Assembly (NCBI RefSeq): GCF_015207505.1
Contig: NZ_JADEWT010000005.1
Span: 1-64,000, forward strand
Direction of reading: 5' to 3'
From: Tychonema sp. LEGE 06208
GTDB taxonomy: Bacteria > Cyanobacteriota > Cyanobacteriia > Cyanobacteriales > Microcoleaceae
Length of the DNA: 64,000 nt
The stretch's first letter is position 1; each line of letters starts with the position of its first letter. The translations under genes and the position numbers were made by a program. This document shows positions 27,510-36,551 of the stretch, piece after piece. Under the pieces are notes generated by a model. The model saw nothing but the letters and a program-made list of their open reading frames with translations, did no database searches and was not told the origin of the DNA.

Positions 27510-28186
27510 TGACTTGCCAAATTAATCAAGTGCTTGAGGTTGATCAAATGGATAGTTTGGCGCTCTGGATCGACTTTGAGCCAGCCTTTACTATCGAGTT
27601 TTTCCATAATTTTGCTGGTTTCATCTAAGGTGATATCTGTCACATCAGCTAAGTCTTGATAGGGGATGTTAAAGATATCTTTGCCTTCAGCAGTTTTTTG
27701 ACCGTAGTTTTCTGCCAGCTCGACTATAGTATTTGCTAGTTTAACCGCTGGTTGGCGGTTGCGGAGTTGAGAGCGCAGATTGGTTTGGCGGAGCCGCCGC
27801 ACCATCAATTGCAGCATCCGGTGGTGCAGTTGCGGATCTTTAAACAGGGTTTGGATAAATCGCTGGGCCGTGACGCTGATCAGCCGCACGGGCGATAGAG
27901 CAAGTACGTCATTCGATCGCGGAGATTCGTCAAGAATCGCCATTTCGCCGAAGAAAGCACCCCGTCCTAAAATAGCCATCGATACAGCTCGATCGTTTGA
28001 GAGTCGCCGGACTTTTACCCAGCCGGACACGACAAAGTAAATAGCGTTGCCCCAAGAATCCTCCATGACTACAGCTCGGCCTGGGGGATACTCATGTTTG
28101 ACGGCATTGGATAGCAGCCCTCCCAAGGTTTCTGGGTTAGCACCCTTAAATAGGGGGAACAGCTCACTGAAAGCTTCTGTCTTCAT
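27506..28186 (-). CDS. Crp/Fnr-family transcription regulator
   Basis: 226 residues: cyclic-nucleotide-binding beta-barrel (about 10-125) followed by a dimer helix and C-terminal Crp-type winged helix (about 145-222; DLADVTDITLDETSKIMEKL is the recognition region). The binding cassette FFGEMAILDESPRSN keeps the glutamate, arginine and serine that contact cAMP in E. coli CRP, so ligand binding is plausible. No Fnr-type cysteine cluster is present. It overlaps the M61 peptidase by 4 bases as first gene of that pair. The window also has an adenylate cyclase, which could supply its ligand; that link is inference. Confidence 0.92.
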   Translation of the reverse strand: MKTEAFSELFPLFKGANPETLGGLLSNAVKHEYPPGRAVVMEDSWGNAIYFVVSGWVKVRRLSNDRAVSMAILGRGAFFGEMAILDESPRSNDVLALSPVRLISVTAQRFIQTLFKDPQLHHRMLQLMVRRLRQTNLRSQLRNRQPAVKLANTIVELAENYGQKTAEGKDIFNIPYQDLADVTDITLDETSKIMEKLDSKGWLKVDPERQTIHLINLKHLINLASQ

Positions 28187-28418
28187 GCAAACTCGCGGGA
28201 GGTGGGAAATATGATTGAGCCACAGCGAACAGCTAGGGAACGATCGCTGTTAGAGAAAACCAACAATTTGTTGCTGCTACGATAAGATTGACACAAAGTG
28301 AACGAGACCGACATCTCAGACACAGTGAAACTTGCTTCTGGCAGCTTATCTAATTGATGATAAGGGTACAGAGGCGCGCTTCACTTAAAATTGGCAGATT
28401 CTTTAATTTTAAACGGGT

Positions 28419-29267
28419 TTACAAAAGTGTCAGTGCCTTTTGAACTTTGCCCAACAGAGATTCTATGTAGTCCGGCCAGCCGATCGCGATCGACTGTGTG
28501 TGAGCCAGGGACTCAGGATCGATCGCGTCTTTAGTCCACCTCAGCGGTTGACCTTGCAAGTCGCAACAAACCAATCCGGCGGCTTTTGCTAGAGCCAGGG
28601 GGCCGGCGGTATCCCACACTTTAACTCTGCCGTTGAAATACAGGTACAAACCGGCTCGACCTTGTATGACTTCCATCACTTTTAAGCCAAAACTGCCGAG
28701 GGAGTAAAATTCGGCACCGGGGATGCTTTGGGCGATCGCCCCGCCGTAGTTTTTTTGGTCTTTGTCTCCGAGAATAATTTTACAGTTTTCTGGTGTCGGA
28801 GCCTCCGGCTGGCACGGGGCGATCGGCTGTGCCGCTTCGACTCCGACACTTTGGAACAATCCCCAATCTTTGCCCCCAAAATACATTTTGTCAAAAGCCG
28901 GGGCATAGATCCAACCGGCGACTGGTTCGGCCTCAACCAGCAGTCCCACCATCACGGCGTAGTGCTGTTTTCCCTGAATAAATCCCTCCGTCCCGTCGAT
29001 CGGATCGATGCACCACAGCCGCTGGTAATTGGCCGAGTAAGCTGCTCTGGAGGCGATGTTTTCCTCTGCGATCGTGCCGTCTTCAGGAAACAAAGCGTTA
29101 AATGCTGCCGATAATTGTCCGTCTAAGTAGCGATCTATACTCGTCACGTAGTCGTCCGGGCCTTTCTGGCAAACTTCAAAAGGTTGCGCCGCCAGCTTGT
29201 AAGCTTCCTGACCGCACTCGCGCATAATGTAGCGAATTTTTAGGTCTTGCTCTGGAGAAATATACAT
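28419..29267 (-). CDS. Inositol-monophosphatase family, 3'(2'),5'-bisphosphate nucleotidase-like
   Basis: 282 residues. Metal-site motifs are EEN (about 68-70), WCIDPIDGTEGFI (about 85-97) and the late VWDTAGPLALAKAAGL block (about 219-234). The wording DPIDGTEGFI suits CysQ/HAL2-like enzymes that hydrolyse 3'-phosphoadenosine 5'-phosphate formed in sulfate assimilation, though inositol or other sugar phosphates cannot be excluded. Mg-dependent, Li-sensitive in the family. ATG 29267 has GGAGA-like bases upstream on the coding strand. It stands alone, with 232 bases to the Crp gene. Confidence 0.9.
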   Translation of the reverse strand: MYISPEQDLKIRYIMRECGQEAYKLAAQPFEVCQKGPDDYVTSIDRYLDGQLSAAFNALFPEDGTIAEENIASRAAYSANYQRLWCIDPIDGTEGFIQGKQHYAVMVGLLVEAEPVAGWIYAPAFDKMYFGGKDWGLFQSVGVEAAQPIAPCQPEAPTPENCKIILGDKDQKNYGGAIAQSIPGAEFYSLGSFGLKVMEVIQGRAGLYLYFNGRVKVWDTAGPLALAKAAGLVCCDLQGQPLRWTKDAIDPESLAHTQSIAIGWPDYIESLLGKVQKALTLL

Positions 29268-29518
29268 GAGGTTTAAAATAAATGTTTTAGCTAACTTTCA
29301 GGATAAAATCTTAGTTCATTTGAATCGATCGACCTCTGTCACTGTTTTTTATTCGTACAGGATTTGATCGCGGGTGTCCTTGAAACCCCCGTTTGCACGA
29401 GGTCGATCGGGCAGTTGCTGTACCAGCCCCAGACAGGATTCGCCTCGCAATCTCCTAGGAGAGAATCTTCTGAGGTTAAGTTAATTCGTGCCAGCACCAG
29501 TATTATAAGGAGAATATT

Positions 29519-29945
29519 TTGAAATACCATTTAGCGTTAGGTCGCAAAATAGACCTCGATGGCATTGAACCCTATCCCAACTCGGAAAATGCCCCAGACA
29601 CGTCCTGCAGGCTCTGAGAGACCGCTAAAATGCCACCGTTTACGCTCCCGACGGCGAGGCGATATCCTCCCTCGACAAACTGCGATCGAAAATTTCTTCC
29701 AAACCCGAACATTGGGCCGCCGCGCGCAAATTGTCCGAGCAAGTCAGCAGCGGCGACGTGATATTTTGTACGGGCGAGGACATTGGCATTCCAGTGGCGG
29801 CGGTGTGCAGCGCTAAACCAGATCGCCCCAAAATTGTTGTATATTTCCCCAATTATCGATCGGCTGCGCGGCCGAGTCGCCCTGAAACTATTCGGTTTAG
29901 CCGACAAAATTGATTTGTTCACCGCCTGCGCCAGCCCTCAAACAA
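29519..29945 (+). pseudogene. Decayed N-terminal part of a cyanobacterial glycosyltransferase
   Basis: Start TTG 29519 with AAGGAG at 29507-29512 still looks usable: KYHLALGRKIDLDGIEPYP. A frameshift near 29590 leads to PRHVLQALRDR, then an in-frame TAA (29619-29621), then KLRSKISSKPEHWAA, SGDVIFCTGEDIGIPVAAVC and DRPKIVVYFPNY. A second shift near 29853 gives DRLRGRVALKLFGLADKIDL and FTACASPQTN, after which homology stops. The joined translation matches the start of a group of cyanobacterial GT4-type glycosyltransferases as I remember them. At least two frameshifts, one stop and loss of the C-terminal two thirds make it non-functional. Confidence 0.8.
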
Positions 29946-30114
29946 ACGGGGACTTGCATACGCCCTGGGATTGCGGACTCAACTGCACTACGAACCAATT
30001 TTATATCGGTAAATCGATCGGACATGATATCAAACCCTAGCTTCCTTGTAGCGCAACAAAAATCACGTCACCGGGCGCGCAATCCCCATCATAAATCTGA
30101 CACGCCTATCATCA

Positions 30115-30139
30115 GTAAGGTGCGCGCTGCACACCTTAC
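30115..30139. repeat. Hairpin between pseudogene and amylase
   Basis: GTAAGGTG (30115-30122) pairs with CACCTTAC (30132-30139) around a GC-rich loop. AATTCTTT follows on the plus strand, so it is a weak terminator candidate. Confidence 0.55.
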
Positions 30140-30167
30140 AATTCTTTAAAAAAACCGCACCAAACTA

Positions 30168-32096
30168 TTAAGATTCCCGTCCGCTAGCCCACTTATCCCG
30201 CCATTTCACAGTGCCCTCGCTAGCCAAAACCCAGCGGCGACAAACCAGATTTTCTCGCAGCGGCGACTGTCCTTCCCGTAACAGCGCATACTTGTAAGCA
30301 ATCAACTTCCCCGCACTTTCATCAAAAGGAATTTCCCCAAACCAAGTATTAGTATTAATGTATTCCAGCGGGTAAGCCTTGCTAATATCCCAATTCCCCA
30401 ATTCAGGACAATCTCCAACCACCACAATTCTTTCCCCAGGCTGAGTTTCAACGCTGTTAAGCTGCGCCCGCACAATAGTTTTCGCTTTAACTCGCTCTCC
30501 GACGCGGCTAAAAATCATTACTTCCCGCGCACCAAGCTCTAAATTGTACAGATTCCCATCTTTCACTTCAAACTTGCGGCGCGATAAAACCTCCGTATGC
30601 TCTCCATCAGGGAGCTCAGTATCAACCGCTTCAAGCGTCGTAACCGAATCGCCGCGATTCATCGCCACAAACACCACAGAATCCCGATAGCGCCGCACGT
30701 AACAATAAATATCAGGAGTTAAATATTTTTGCCACTGACTGCCCATCGAAATAGCAGGATTCAGCCGCCGCAATCCAGACAGCAGCCGCACATCTCGGTA
30801 AATCTGGGAGTCACTATCCCACTTTTCCATCATCGGGCGGTTGTAAGGGTCATTTCCCCCTTCTGTATCATCGTGCAGATACTGTTCGGTGCCGTAATAA
30901 ATGCAGGGAATGCCGCGAGTCGTCATAATTAAACATATCGCCAATTGCAGTATTTGCGGATCGCCATTCAACGACTGAAACCTCGGCATATCGTGATTGT
31001 CGATAAACGTGATCAACTCCGTCGCCCCGTAGTAGCGGTGATCCAAATCCAAGACATCTTGGATTAAATGAAATCCACCTTCTGCCCCCTGTCCCAAAGC
31101 TTCTCGAATTGCCACGCACAAACCAAAATCTAAAATAGTCATCCCCGACTCGTTGACAAACTCCACAGAACGATCGTTTCTCGGATCGCTGTAAATCCAC
31201 TCGCCAAAAATGAAAACATCAGGTCTGTGAGTGGTAATGTCAGCATTGAATTCCTGCCAAAACCAAATCGGCATATGCTTGACCGTATCAACCCGCAAAG
31301 CATCAACACCTCTGTCCAGCCACTGTTTAATTGCTGACTTAATGTAACTGCGATAGGCAATATTATTTTCATTGAAAGTTGCTAAGCCCGACAGTTCGCA
31401 GTTTTGGACTTGCCATTCATCTTCCCAGTTTTTAACTTCGCCGTAGTGGTGATACCAGTTATCTTTATCGTCGTTAAAGTCAGCTATTTTTACGCCGTCG
31501 TCGTAGAGTTCCCCTTTCTTGCCACTAAAATCTGGGTTGCTGTGATTGCAGACAATATCGAGGACGAGTTTCATGTTTCGCTGGTGCAACTCGTGTACTA
31601 ATTTGTCAAATACGGTATCTTTAGTTTCTTGTGTTTGGTTGATTGAAGGATTATCGCCTTTGGCAATAAATCGGGGATTTAGTCGCTTAAAATCTTTGAT
31701 CCAGTAGCCGTGAATCGCAGCTTGTTCGACAAATAATGCTTCTACTTGCTCGAATAAAGGAGTCAACCACAGTGCGGTAACACCCATGTCTTTTAAGTAA
31801 TCGAGTTTGTCTATAATTCCCTGCAAATCGCCGCCCCAATATTTTCCCCAGTCTTTGCCTTCGGGATCGTACAGTTCGGGATTTGGGCCTTCGTTATTTT
31901 CTGGATCGCCGTCATGAAAGCGATCAACTACAATGAAATAAATTGTTTCTTGGCGAAATTCAATGTCTCTGGTGTAGAGGAATTCTAAATCGAGTTCGCT
32001 TTCTGGTTGAACTTCTGCTACCAGAGACTCAATTTTTTCTTCGGGTTTGGTAGTTTCGTATTGAGAGGAAGTTTGAGTGGGAGTGACTGGTGTCAT
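30168..32096 (-). CDS. GH13 alpha-amylase-family enzyme with C-terminal starch-binding (CBM20) domain
   Basis: 642 residues with no signal peptide, so it acts on glycogen or starch-like glucan in the cytoplasm. The GH13 barrel shows ALWLTPLFEQ, DIVCNHS, the nucleophile in ALRVDTVKH, acid/base in IFGEW and the third aspartate in FIDNHDMPR, all intact. The last about 100 residues form a CBM20 (VRAQLNSVETQPGERIVVVG, CPELGNWD, then YKYALL). The combination is found in cyclodextrin glucanotransferases and some amylases; the exact product specificity cannot be read here. An acidic low-complexity N-terminus (1-40) precedes the barrel. Confidence 0.93.
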   Translation of the reverse strand: MTPVTPTQTSSQYETTKPEEKIESLVAEVQPESELDLEFLYTRDIEFRQETIYFIVVDRFHDGDPENNEGPNPELYDPEGKDWGKYWGGDLQGIIDKLDYLKDMGVTALWLTPLFEQVEALFVEQAAIHGYWIKDFKRLNPRFIAKGDNPSINQTQETKDTVFDKLVHELHQRNMKLVLDIVCNHSNPDFSGKKGELYDDGVKIADFNDDKDNWYHHYGEVKNWEDEWQVQNCELSGLATFNENNIAYRSYIKSAIKQWLDRGVDALRVDTVKHMPIWFWQEFNADITTHRPDVFIFGEWIYSDPRNDRSVEFVNESGMTILDFGLCVAIREALGQGAEGGFHLIQDVLDLDHRYYGATELITFIDNHDMPRFQSLNGDPQILQLAICLIMTTRGIPCIYYGTEQYLHDDTEGGNDPYNRPMMEKWDSDSQIYRDVRLLSGLRRLNPAISMGSQWQKYLTPDIYCYVRRYRDSVVFVAMNRGDSVTTLEAVDTELPDGEHTEVLSRRKFEVKDGNLYNLELGAREVMIFSRVGERVKAKTIVRAQLNSVETQPGERIVVVGDCPELGNWDISKAYPLEYINTNTWFGEIPFDESAGKLIAYKYALLREGQSPLRENLVCRRWVLASEGTVKWRDKWASGRES

Positions 32097-32423
32097 GAGA
32101 AATATTTTTTGATTTAGTAAGATTGGTCAGTTATTCGGAGCTAGAGTCGGAGATAGCCTTCTCATCTGACTAACTTTTACTGCATCATACGGAATTTACT
32201 GGTTGAATAAAATCTGTCTAAAGACAGATGGTGGAGTCGTCTATAGGTTTGTATTGAGGACTTCAGTCCTCAAAGTTTGATGGTAGTTGTGCAATTCCCT
32301 GGTTGATAGCTACGCTTCACGGACTTTTCCCCCTTTTTTTATCCCTTCCGCAAATTTTGGATATCTTCTTTTTTGAGTTTTTTGTGGGGTGGGCAGAAGA
32401 TCCCGCCTCTATATTCGATTTAA
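32097..32423. other. Intergenic region with palindrome and repeat fragment
   Basis: Holds a perfect palindrome TTGAGGACT-TC-AGTCCTCAA (32254-32273) and GATAGCTACGCTTCACGGAC (about 32304-32323), which matches part of the repeat found inside the M61 and nnrD genes. No gene is seen. Confidence 0.7.
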
Positions 32424-32648
32424 ATGCCGATCGACTTTTTCAAGAAACTCCATCAAATGCTTGACGAATTTGGTTGAAATTTTGGTGCGTTCGACATCAT
32501 TCGCGACGAGGACGACACGCTCTATTTTATCGAACTCAATCCTAACGGACAGTGGTACTGGAGCGAAATTCTCGCGGAAATGCCGAGGGTTCGCGCCATG
32601 GTCGAACTCATTGAAAATTTGGCGCTGCAATATCAACAGGATTGCTGA
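32424..32648 (+). pseudogene. Remnant of an ATP-grasp ligase C-terminus
   Basis: One frame reads MPIDFFKKLHQMLDEFG, stop (TGA at 32475), then NFGAFDIIRDEDDTLYFIEL, NPNGQWYWSE and a helix to a final stop at 32648. The FGAFDII...YFIELNPNGQW block is the metal- and ATP-binding end of ATP-grasp enzymes; the NPNGQWYW wording is like ligases that crosslink ribosomal peptides (microviridin/graspetide type). The N-terminal two thirds are absent and a stop interrupts the frame, so this is a relic. Family choice within ATP-grasp is a guess. Confidence 0.7.
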
Positions 32649-32703
32649 ATTCGATCGCGAATTACACATTTTATTGAGATTGCTTTCTCGCAACTATCGA
32701 GAA

Positions 32704-33567
32704 TCAACGAACTACAGCCACTTCCTCAACTTCCACTTCAGAATGCTCCACCCGAAACACATTTGCATTCAGATTAGCGACAATTTGTTTCCCCTGCTGC
32801 GTCAGTTCCAAATAGCCGATCGCATCTTTGACATAGCTATACACCACATTCCAATAAAACTTAGGATACCCGTCCCGCAAATCCCCCGGATTGCGATATC
32901 CCAACACCTGATTTTGACCAGTCTCCTCAAACTCGTAAAACAGCGCAGCCACCTTTTGCAAATATCGCGGATCGCTCAACTGACCGATTAAATCCGCCGC
33001 CCGCAGCAAACCCGGATAATTCGCAGTATTTTGATGATCTTCCCCTGCTGGAACCGGGAAACGAGTTAACTCAATATTCCGCTTAACTTCCTCGGCATCA
33101 ATCAGTCTGTGACCTCCAAAACGCTCTTCAATAAACATTTTTGCGCGATCGACATGATAAGGGGTCAAACTCGCATCCGTCGCCCCCCGAGGCAGTGTTA
33201 ATTTCAAGTCGCCTATGCCCGTCGCATACAGTCGCAAATCTGTTCTATCTTGCTGACAAACCCCCTTGACGTACCCGATATCGTGGCACAGCAAAGCAAT
33301 GTGGAAATGCAGCCAATGTTCGCAGCAAACACCACCCTCGCGGATGTGCTTGCCTCGCAGAATTTCTTGTCCTACCAATGTCACTAAAATAGTGTGTTCT
33401 ACATTGTGGTAAAGAGCATCGCTATTAGCAATATTTTGTAAAGCCATATCGGCTACCCAACCAATAATCTCGCCATAGTCAGATTTGAACCCGCCGTAGG
33501 TGTGGCGGTAGCCTTCAATTAGCCGATTTACAAAAGTATTAATCAGCAGTTCAGTTGCGTTAAACAT
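32704..33567 (-). CDS. HD-domain metal-dependent phosphohydrolase-like protein
   Basis: About 287 residues from ATG 33567. The HD signature is spread over YHNVEHTILV (about 55-64) and ALLCHDIGYVKG (about 90-101), giving the H...HD metal set, with a later aspartate in LRAADLIGQLSD. It resembles a cyanobacterial HD family without a determined substrate; nucleotide or second-messenger hydrolysis is possible. An in-frame TTG at 33585 would add six residues but has no better ribosome site. The C-terminus is acidic (SEVEVEEVAVV). Confidence 0.88.
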   Translation of the reverse strand: MFNATELLINTFVNRLIEGYRHTYGGFKSDYGEIIGWVADMALQNIANSDALYHNVEHTILVTLVGQEILRGKHIREGGVCCEHWLHFHIALLCHDIGYVKGVCQQDRTDLRLYATGIGDLKLTLPRGATDASLTPYHVDRAKMFIEERFGGHRLIDAEEVKRNIELTRFPVPAGEDHQNTANYPGLLRAADLIGQLSDPRYLQKVAALFYEFEETGQNQVLGYRNPGDLRDGYPKFYWNVVYSYVKDAIGYLELTQQGKQIVANLNANVFRVEHSEVEVEEVAVVR

Positions 33568-33953
33568 ATTCACTTGCTCGAGCAAAAGTAGCTTGTTAAA
33601 TTATTTATATACTTGTTGTTTTTTTAATGCTACCGTTTGATGTTTTAGTATTTGTCAAAATTAATGCTACACAATAATTTTTATTTTCCACCCTGTGTGT
33701 TAGGTGCGCGGCACGCTCGAAACAGCCGATCGCATTTCAAGATTTTTTGAGCGTGTGACGCACCCTAGAACTACTATTGCATAATTAAGATTATTTTTTA
33801 CTTATCTGCCACGATGAATGCCCGCTCCTATCTAGAGGCATTCACTAATATTATCAAATATAATGGCTTAAATTTGGAATCTCGCAACTAGCAGAGCAAT
33901 GCACCCGGTAAACAATCGATCTCGACGGGCGATCGAGGTATAACACCCCTCAA
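33568..33953. other. Intergenic region with long imperfect inverted repeat
   Basis: GGTGCGCGGCACGCTC (33703-33718) pairs imperfectly with GAGCGTGTGACGCACC (about 33750-33765). It lies between the stop of the 104-residue gene and the start of the HD gene, both on the minus strand. No gene is seen. Confidence 0.6.
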
Positions 33954-34268
33954 TCAGCAGTACCGCGTTACATCTTCCCCGCATACGTCAGCCAAAAACG
34001 AGAGAGAGCGAAAACGCAACCCCACTAATTCTTCATATACCGGATTGAGTTTGCACATCGGGGGTATGTGGAAAAGATGGTGTCCCCATAGCTGGATATC
34101 TCTCTCAAAAGGACACTGTGCGGGTATAAGTTGGCACAACCACCGAGCTACTTGCCGATCGCCCACTGCAATGCCATCCAGCCACCGTCGCGCTGGTTGG
34201 ACGAGAAACTTGCCAAAACTTAAGTATTGACACCGATTTTTAGGAAAAATACTTGTAGTCGAATTCAT
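33954..34268 (-). CDS. Mo-dependent nitrogenase C-terminus-like small protein
   Basis: 104 residues. The core (ARWLCQLIPAQCPFERDIQL, then GHHLFHIPPMCKLNP and YEELVGLRFRSLSFLADVCG) matches the small cyanobacterial family annotated as Mo-dependent nitrogenase C-terminal domain, with conserved cysteines in AQCPFER, PMCKLNP and DVCGED. Despite that family name it is not a nitrogenase subunit, and members occur in non-fixing strains. Function is unknown; the cysteines and histidines might bind metal. It is divergent from the next gene. Length and motif spacing fit the family. Confidence 0.85.
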   Translation of the reverse strand: MNSTTSIFPKNRCQYLSFGKFLVQPARRWLDGIAVGDRQVARWLCQLIPAQCPFERDIQLWGHHLFHIPPMCKLNPVYEELVGLRFRSLSFLADVCGEDVTRYC

Positions 34269-34587
34269 GATTGACCTCAGTAGTTATTACCAACAAAAAG
34301 CTCTGAATCACTCTTCTCAATCATCAATCAAACCCGCCGTTACGACAGTGACGTGAATAAGTTTTTCCTGTGATACCAAACGCCCTAAAATGTGATATAT
34401 TAAGTTCATAGTCGTGATTCTAAGTCCGCAAAAATGTGAGACAGATCACTGGGTGCACTCCTTAGGCCGTGTAGCATCACATAGAGCAAAAAAATTATGA
34501 TATTGTCTAACTCCCTGCATCTGCCTTATCCTACTATTTGCCTGCGAAACATTACCTGCTCAATTTACTAACAGAAGGTTTCAGGCA
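34269..34587. other. Divergent intergenic region
   Basis: Shared upstream region for the 104-residue protein and the 271-residue protein. A TATGATATT box at about 34497-34505 could be a -10 for the plus-strand gene, but I see no good -35. Nothing else stands out. Confidence 0.4.
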
Positions 34588-35403
34588 ATGATTCAACAAA
34601 ATGATAAAAATGCCGACCTTTTTCAACGCCCCCACACAAATACCGTGCTGGAAAAACTCCCTGTAGAAGTTAAAGCTTGGGCCGAAAGTTTACCTTGGAA
34701 CCAGCGGCGCTACGTCTTGTCCCTTTCTTACATATTGTGCGCCACTACTCCAGACTTGCAAGCAGAATTTTTAGATGACTATACAGCCGACGGCTTAGTC
34801 TCAAAAATGTTTGAAGATGTCGATACTCTCCACCGAGTCAAAGAGTATTTAATCAGATTCCAAGTCAAAAAAGAATTGAACGAATCTGATTTGAGAAGCT
34901 ACATCAAACAATTTTACATCCACTCAGCTCAACAAGCGCGCCGAGAAACCGATCAATATTTAGAATCCGCGCTCCGCTTTGTCTTGAGCACAGAAGAACG
35001 CAATAATGTTTTTAACTACATTTTGGGTTTTGAGTTTATTAAAATTGTGTTTCAAATGAGTTGGTTGCAACATGAAAGATTAGCCAGACTGCAAAAAAGT
35101 CAGTCGCAGTTTATTGAAAGTTACATCAAGCCGATTCAACACGCCCACAGAATTAATGGCATAATTGTACCGAAAGATGAGAGAATATTTTTTGCCAGAC
35201 GCACATATTACGTTCAACAGCCCAACATTTCTTACAGAAAACTCATTGAGTTAGTCATGGCCAGTTTTACTACAGAAATGGTGACTCAATGCGGATTTTC
35301 CATCAGCCGCCACTCTCAAGCTTTCCAGTTTGACTGCGACTACATTTACGATCCAGAACCGGAAGAAGAAAGATTTCCTACTGACTTGCAATTTATTCAT
35401 TAG
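34588..35403 (+). CDS. Conserved cyanobacterial hypothetical protein
   Basis: 271 residues, soluble, mostly helical in the first 190 (VLEKLPVEVKAWAESLPWNQ, RRYVLSLSYILC, then QAEFLDDYTADGLVS) followed by a mixed segment with RRTYYVQQPNISYRKL and a C-terminal FQFDCDYIYDPEPEEE. No catalytic motif or known domain is recognisable to me. The composition, good start (AGAAGG before ATG 34588) and length show a real gene. It stands alone between a divergent gene and a VOC gene 69 bases downstream. Confidence 0.75.
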   Translation: MIQQNDKNADLFQRPHTNTVLEKLPVEVKAWAESLPWNQRRYVLSLSYILCATTPDLQAEFLDDYTADGLVSKMFEDVDTLHRVKEYLIRFQVKKELNESDLRSYIKQFYIHSAQQARRETDQYLESALRFVLSTEERNNVFNYILGFEFIKIVFQMSWLQHERLARLQKSQSQFIESYIKPIQHAHRINGIIVPKDERIFFARRTYYVQQPNISYRKLIELVMASFTTEMVTQCGFSISRHSQAFQFDCDYIYDPEPEEERFPTDLQFIH

Positions 35404-35472
35404 ACTGGTTCTATTAATTGTGAATCGGGCATCTTACCCGATCGCGCTTACTGGCTTTTGAGGATTCGTCAA

Positions 35473-36423
35473 GTGCAGAAAATTAGATCCATTGGATTGA
35501 CGGTCAAAAATGCCGATCGCTCCCAGGAGTTTTATACCAAAGCACTCTCCTTTGAATTGGTTTCGGATATTACGGTTGAAGGCCAAAATTACAGCGAGAT
35601 CGAAGGTGTTGATCGGGCAAAAATCCGCATTGTTACTTTGCAGCTTGGAGATGAACAAATTGAGTTGATGGAATATCTGAATGTTGAGGGAAAACCCATT
35701 CCCAAAGATTCCCAAAGTAATGACTTGTGGTTTCAACATTTGGCAATTGTAGTCAGTGACATCGATCGCGCCTTTGCACACCTGCGCTCTTTTCCCATTG
35801 TCCCCATCTCCACTGCACCCCAAACAATACCGCCGGAAAATCAAGAAGCTGCTGGCGTGCGAGCTTTTAAATTTAAAGATATTGACGGCCACAATTTAGA
35901 GCTAATTTGGTTCCCGGAGGACAAAGGACAAGAAAAATGGCATCAAAAGAGCGATCGCTGCTTTTTAGGAATCGATCACAGCGCGATCGCGATTAGCAAC
36001 ACCGAGCAAAGTCTCCACTTTTACCGCGACTTACTGGGAATGCAAATTAAGGGAGGCAGCCTCAACCAAGGCGAAACCCAAGTTCGCCTCGATAATTTGC
36101 CACAAGCTAAAGTCAAAATCACCGCACTGCGGCCGATTCAAGGCGGTTTAGGAATTGAACTGTTAGACTATTTAGTTACTCCAAAAGGCCGCCCCATACC
36201 GAGGGATTGGAAAAGTTGCGATATTGCTCATATGCAAGTCCAACTAATTGTTAACGATCTCGATCGACTATTGGAAAAGTTGCGACAAAATAAAGTTGAG
36301 TTGAGCTCGCCGCAGCTCGTGCAATTTGGAGATAATTCCAGTTTTTCCCGCCAAAGTTGCCTCGTCAAAGATCCTGATGGACACGCAATCTTACTGACAT
36401 CAATTCCGGTTGAACCGGAATGA
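35473..36423 (+). CDS. VOC-superfamily protein with two glyoxalase/dioxygenase-like domains
   Basis: About 316 residues made of two vicinal-oxygen-chelate domains. Domain 1 (about 5-150) runs from IRSIGLTVKNADRSQEFY to FKDIDGHNLELIWFPED. Domain 2 (about 160-315) runs from LGIDHSAIAISNTEQSLHFY to VKDPDGHAILL. Both end with the DG-H-x-(L/I)-E/L metal-ligand strand, typical of glyoxalase I, fosfomycin resistance and ring-cleaving dioxygenase relatives. The substrate is unknown. No ATG exists near the start; GTG 35473, nine bases after GAGG, is preferred over TTG 35458. Confidence 0.85.
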   Translation: MQKIRSIGLTVKNADRSQEFYTKALSFELVSDITVEGQNYSEIEGVDRAKIRIVTLQLGDEQIELMEYLNVEGKPIPKDSQSNDLWFQHLAIVVSDIDRAFAHLRSFPIVPISTAPQTIPPENQEAAGVRAFKFKDIDGHNLELIWFPEDKGQEKWHQKSDRCFLGIDHSAIAISNTEQSLHFYRDLLGMQIKGGSLNQGETQVRLDNLPQAKVKITALRPIQGGLGIELLDYLVTPKGRPIPRDWKSCDIAHMQVQLIVNDLDRLLEKLRQNKVELSSPQLVQFGDNSSFSRQSCLVKDPDGHAILLTSIPVEPE

Positions 36424-36426
36424 TGT

Positions 36427-36477
36427 TAACAGTCAACAGTCAACAGTTAACAGTTAACAGTCAACACTCAACAGTCA
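36427..36477. repeat. AACAGTC heptamer array
   Basis: About seven units of AACAGTC/AACAGTT just after the VOC stop. 7-bp period. Confidence 0.9.
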
Positions 36478-36551
36478 ATTTACTATTCCGATGAAGAGAG
36501 GATTTGATATCAGAAACTAAGCTATTTCAAAAGATTGCTAAATTTTAGCCA

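Noticed and set aside
29339-29530. 63-codon minus-strand frame with a hydrophobic start
   Set aside because: Overlaps the start of the glycosyltransferase relic, has no ribosome site, and only the first 15 residues look membrane-like; too weak to call.
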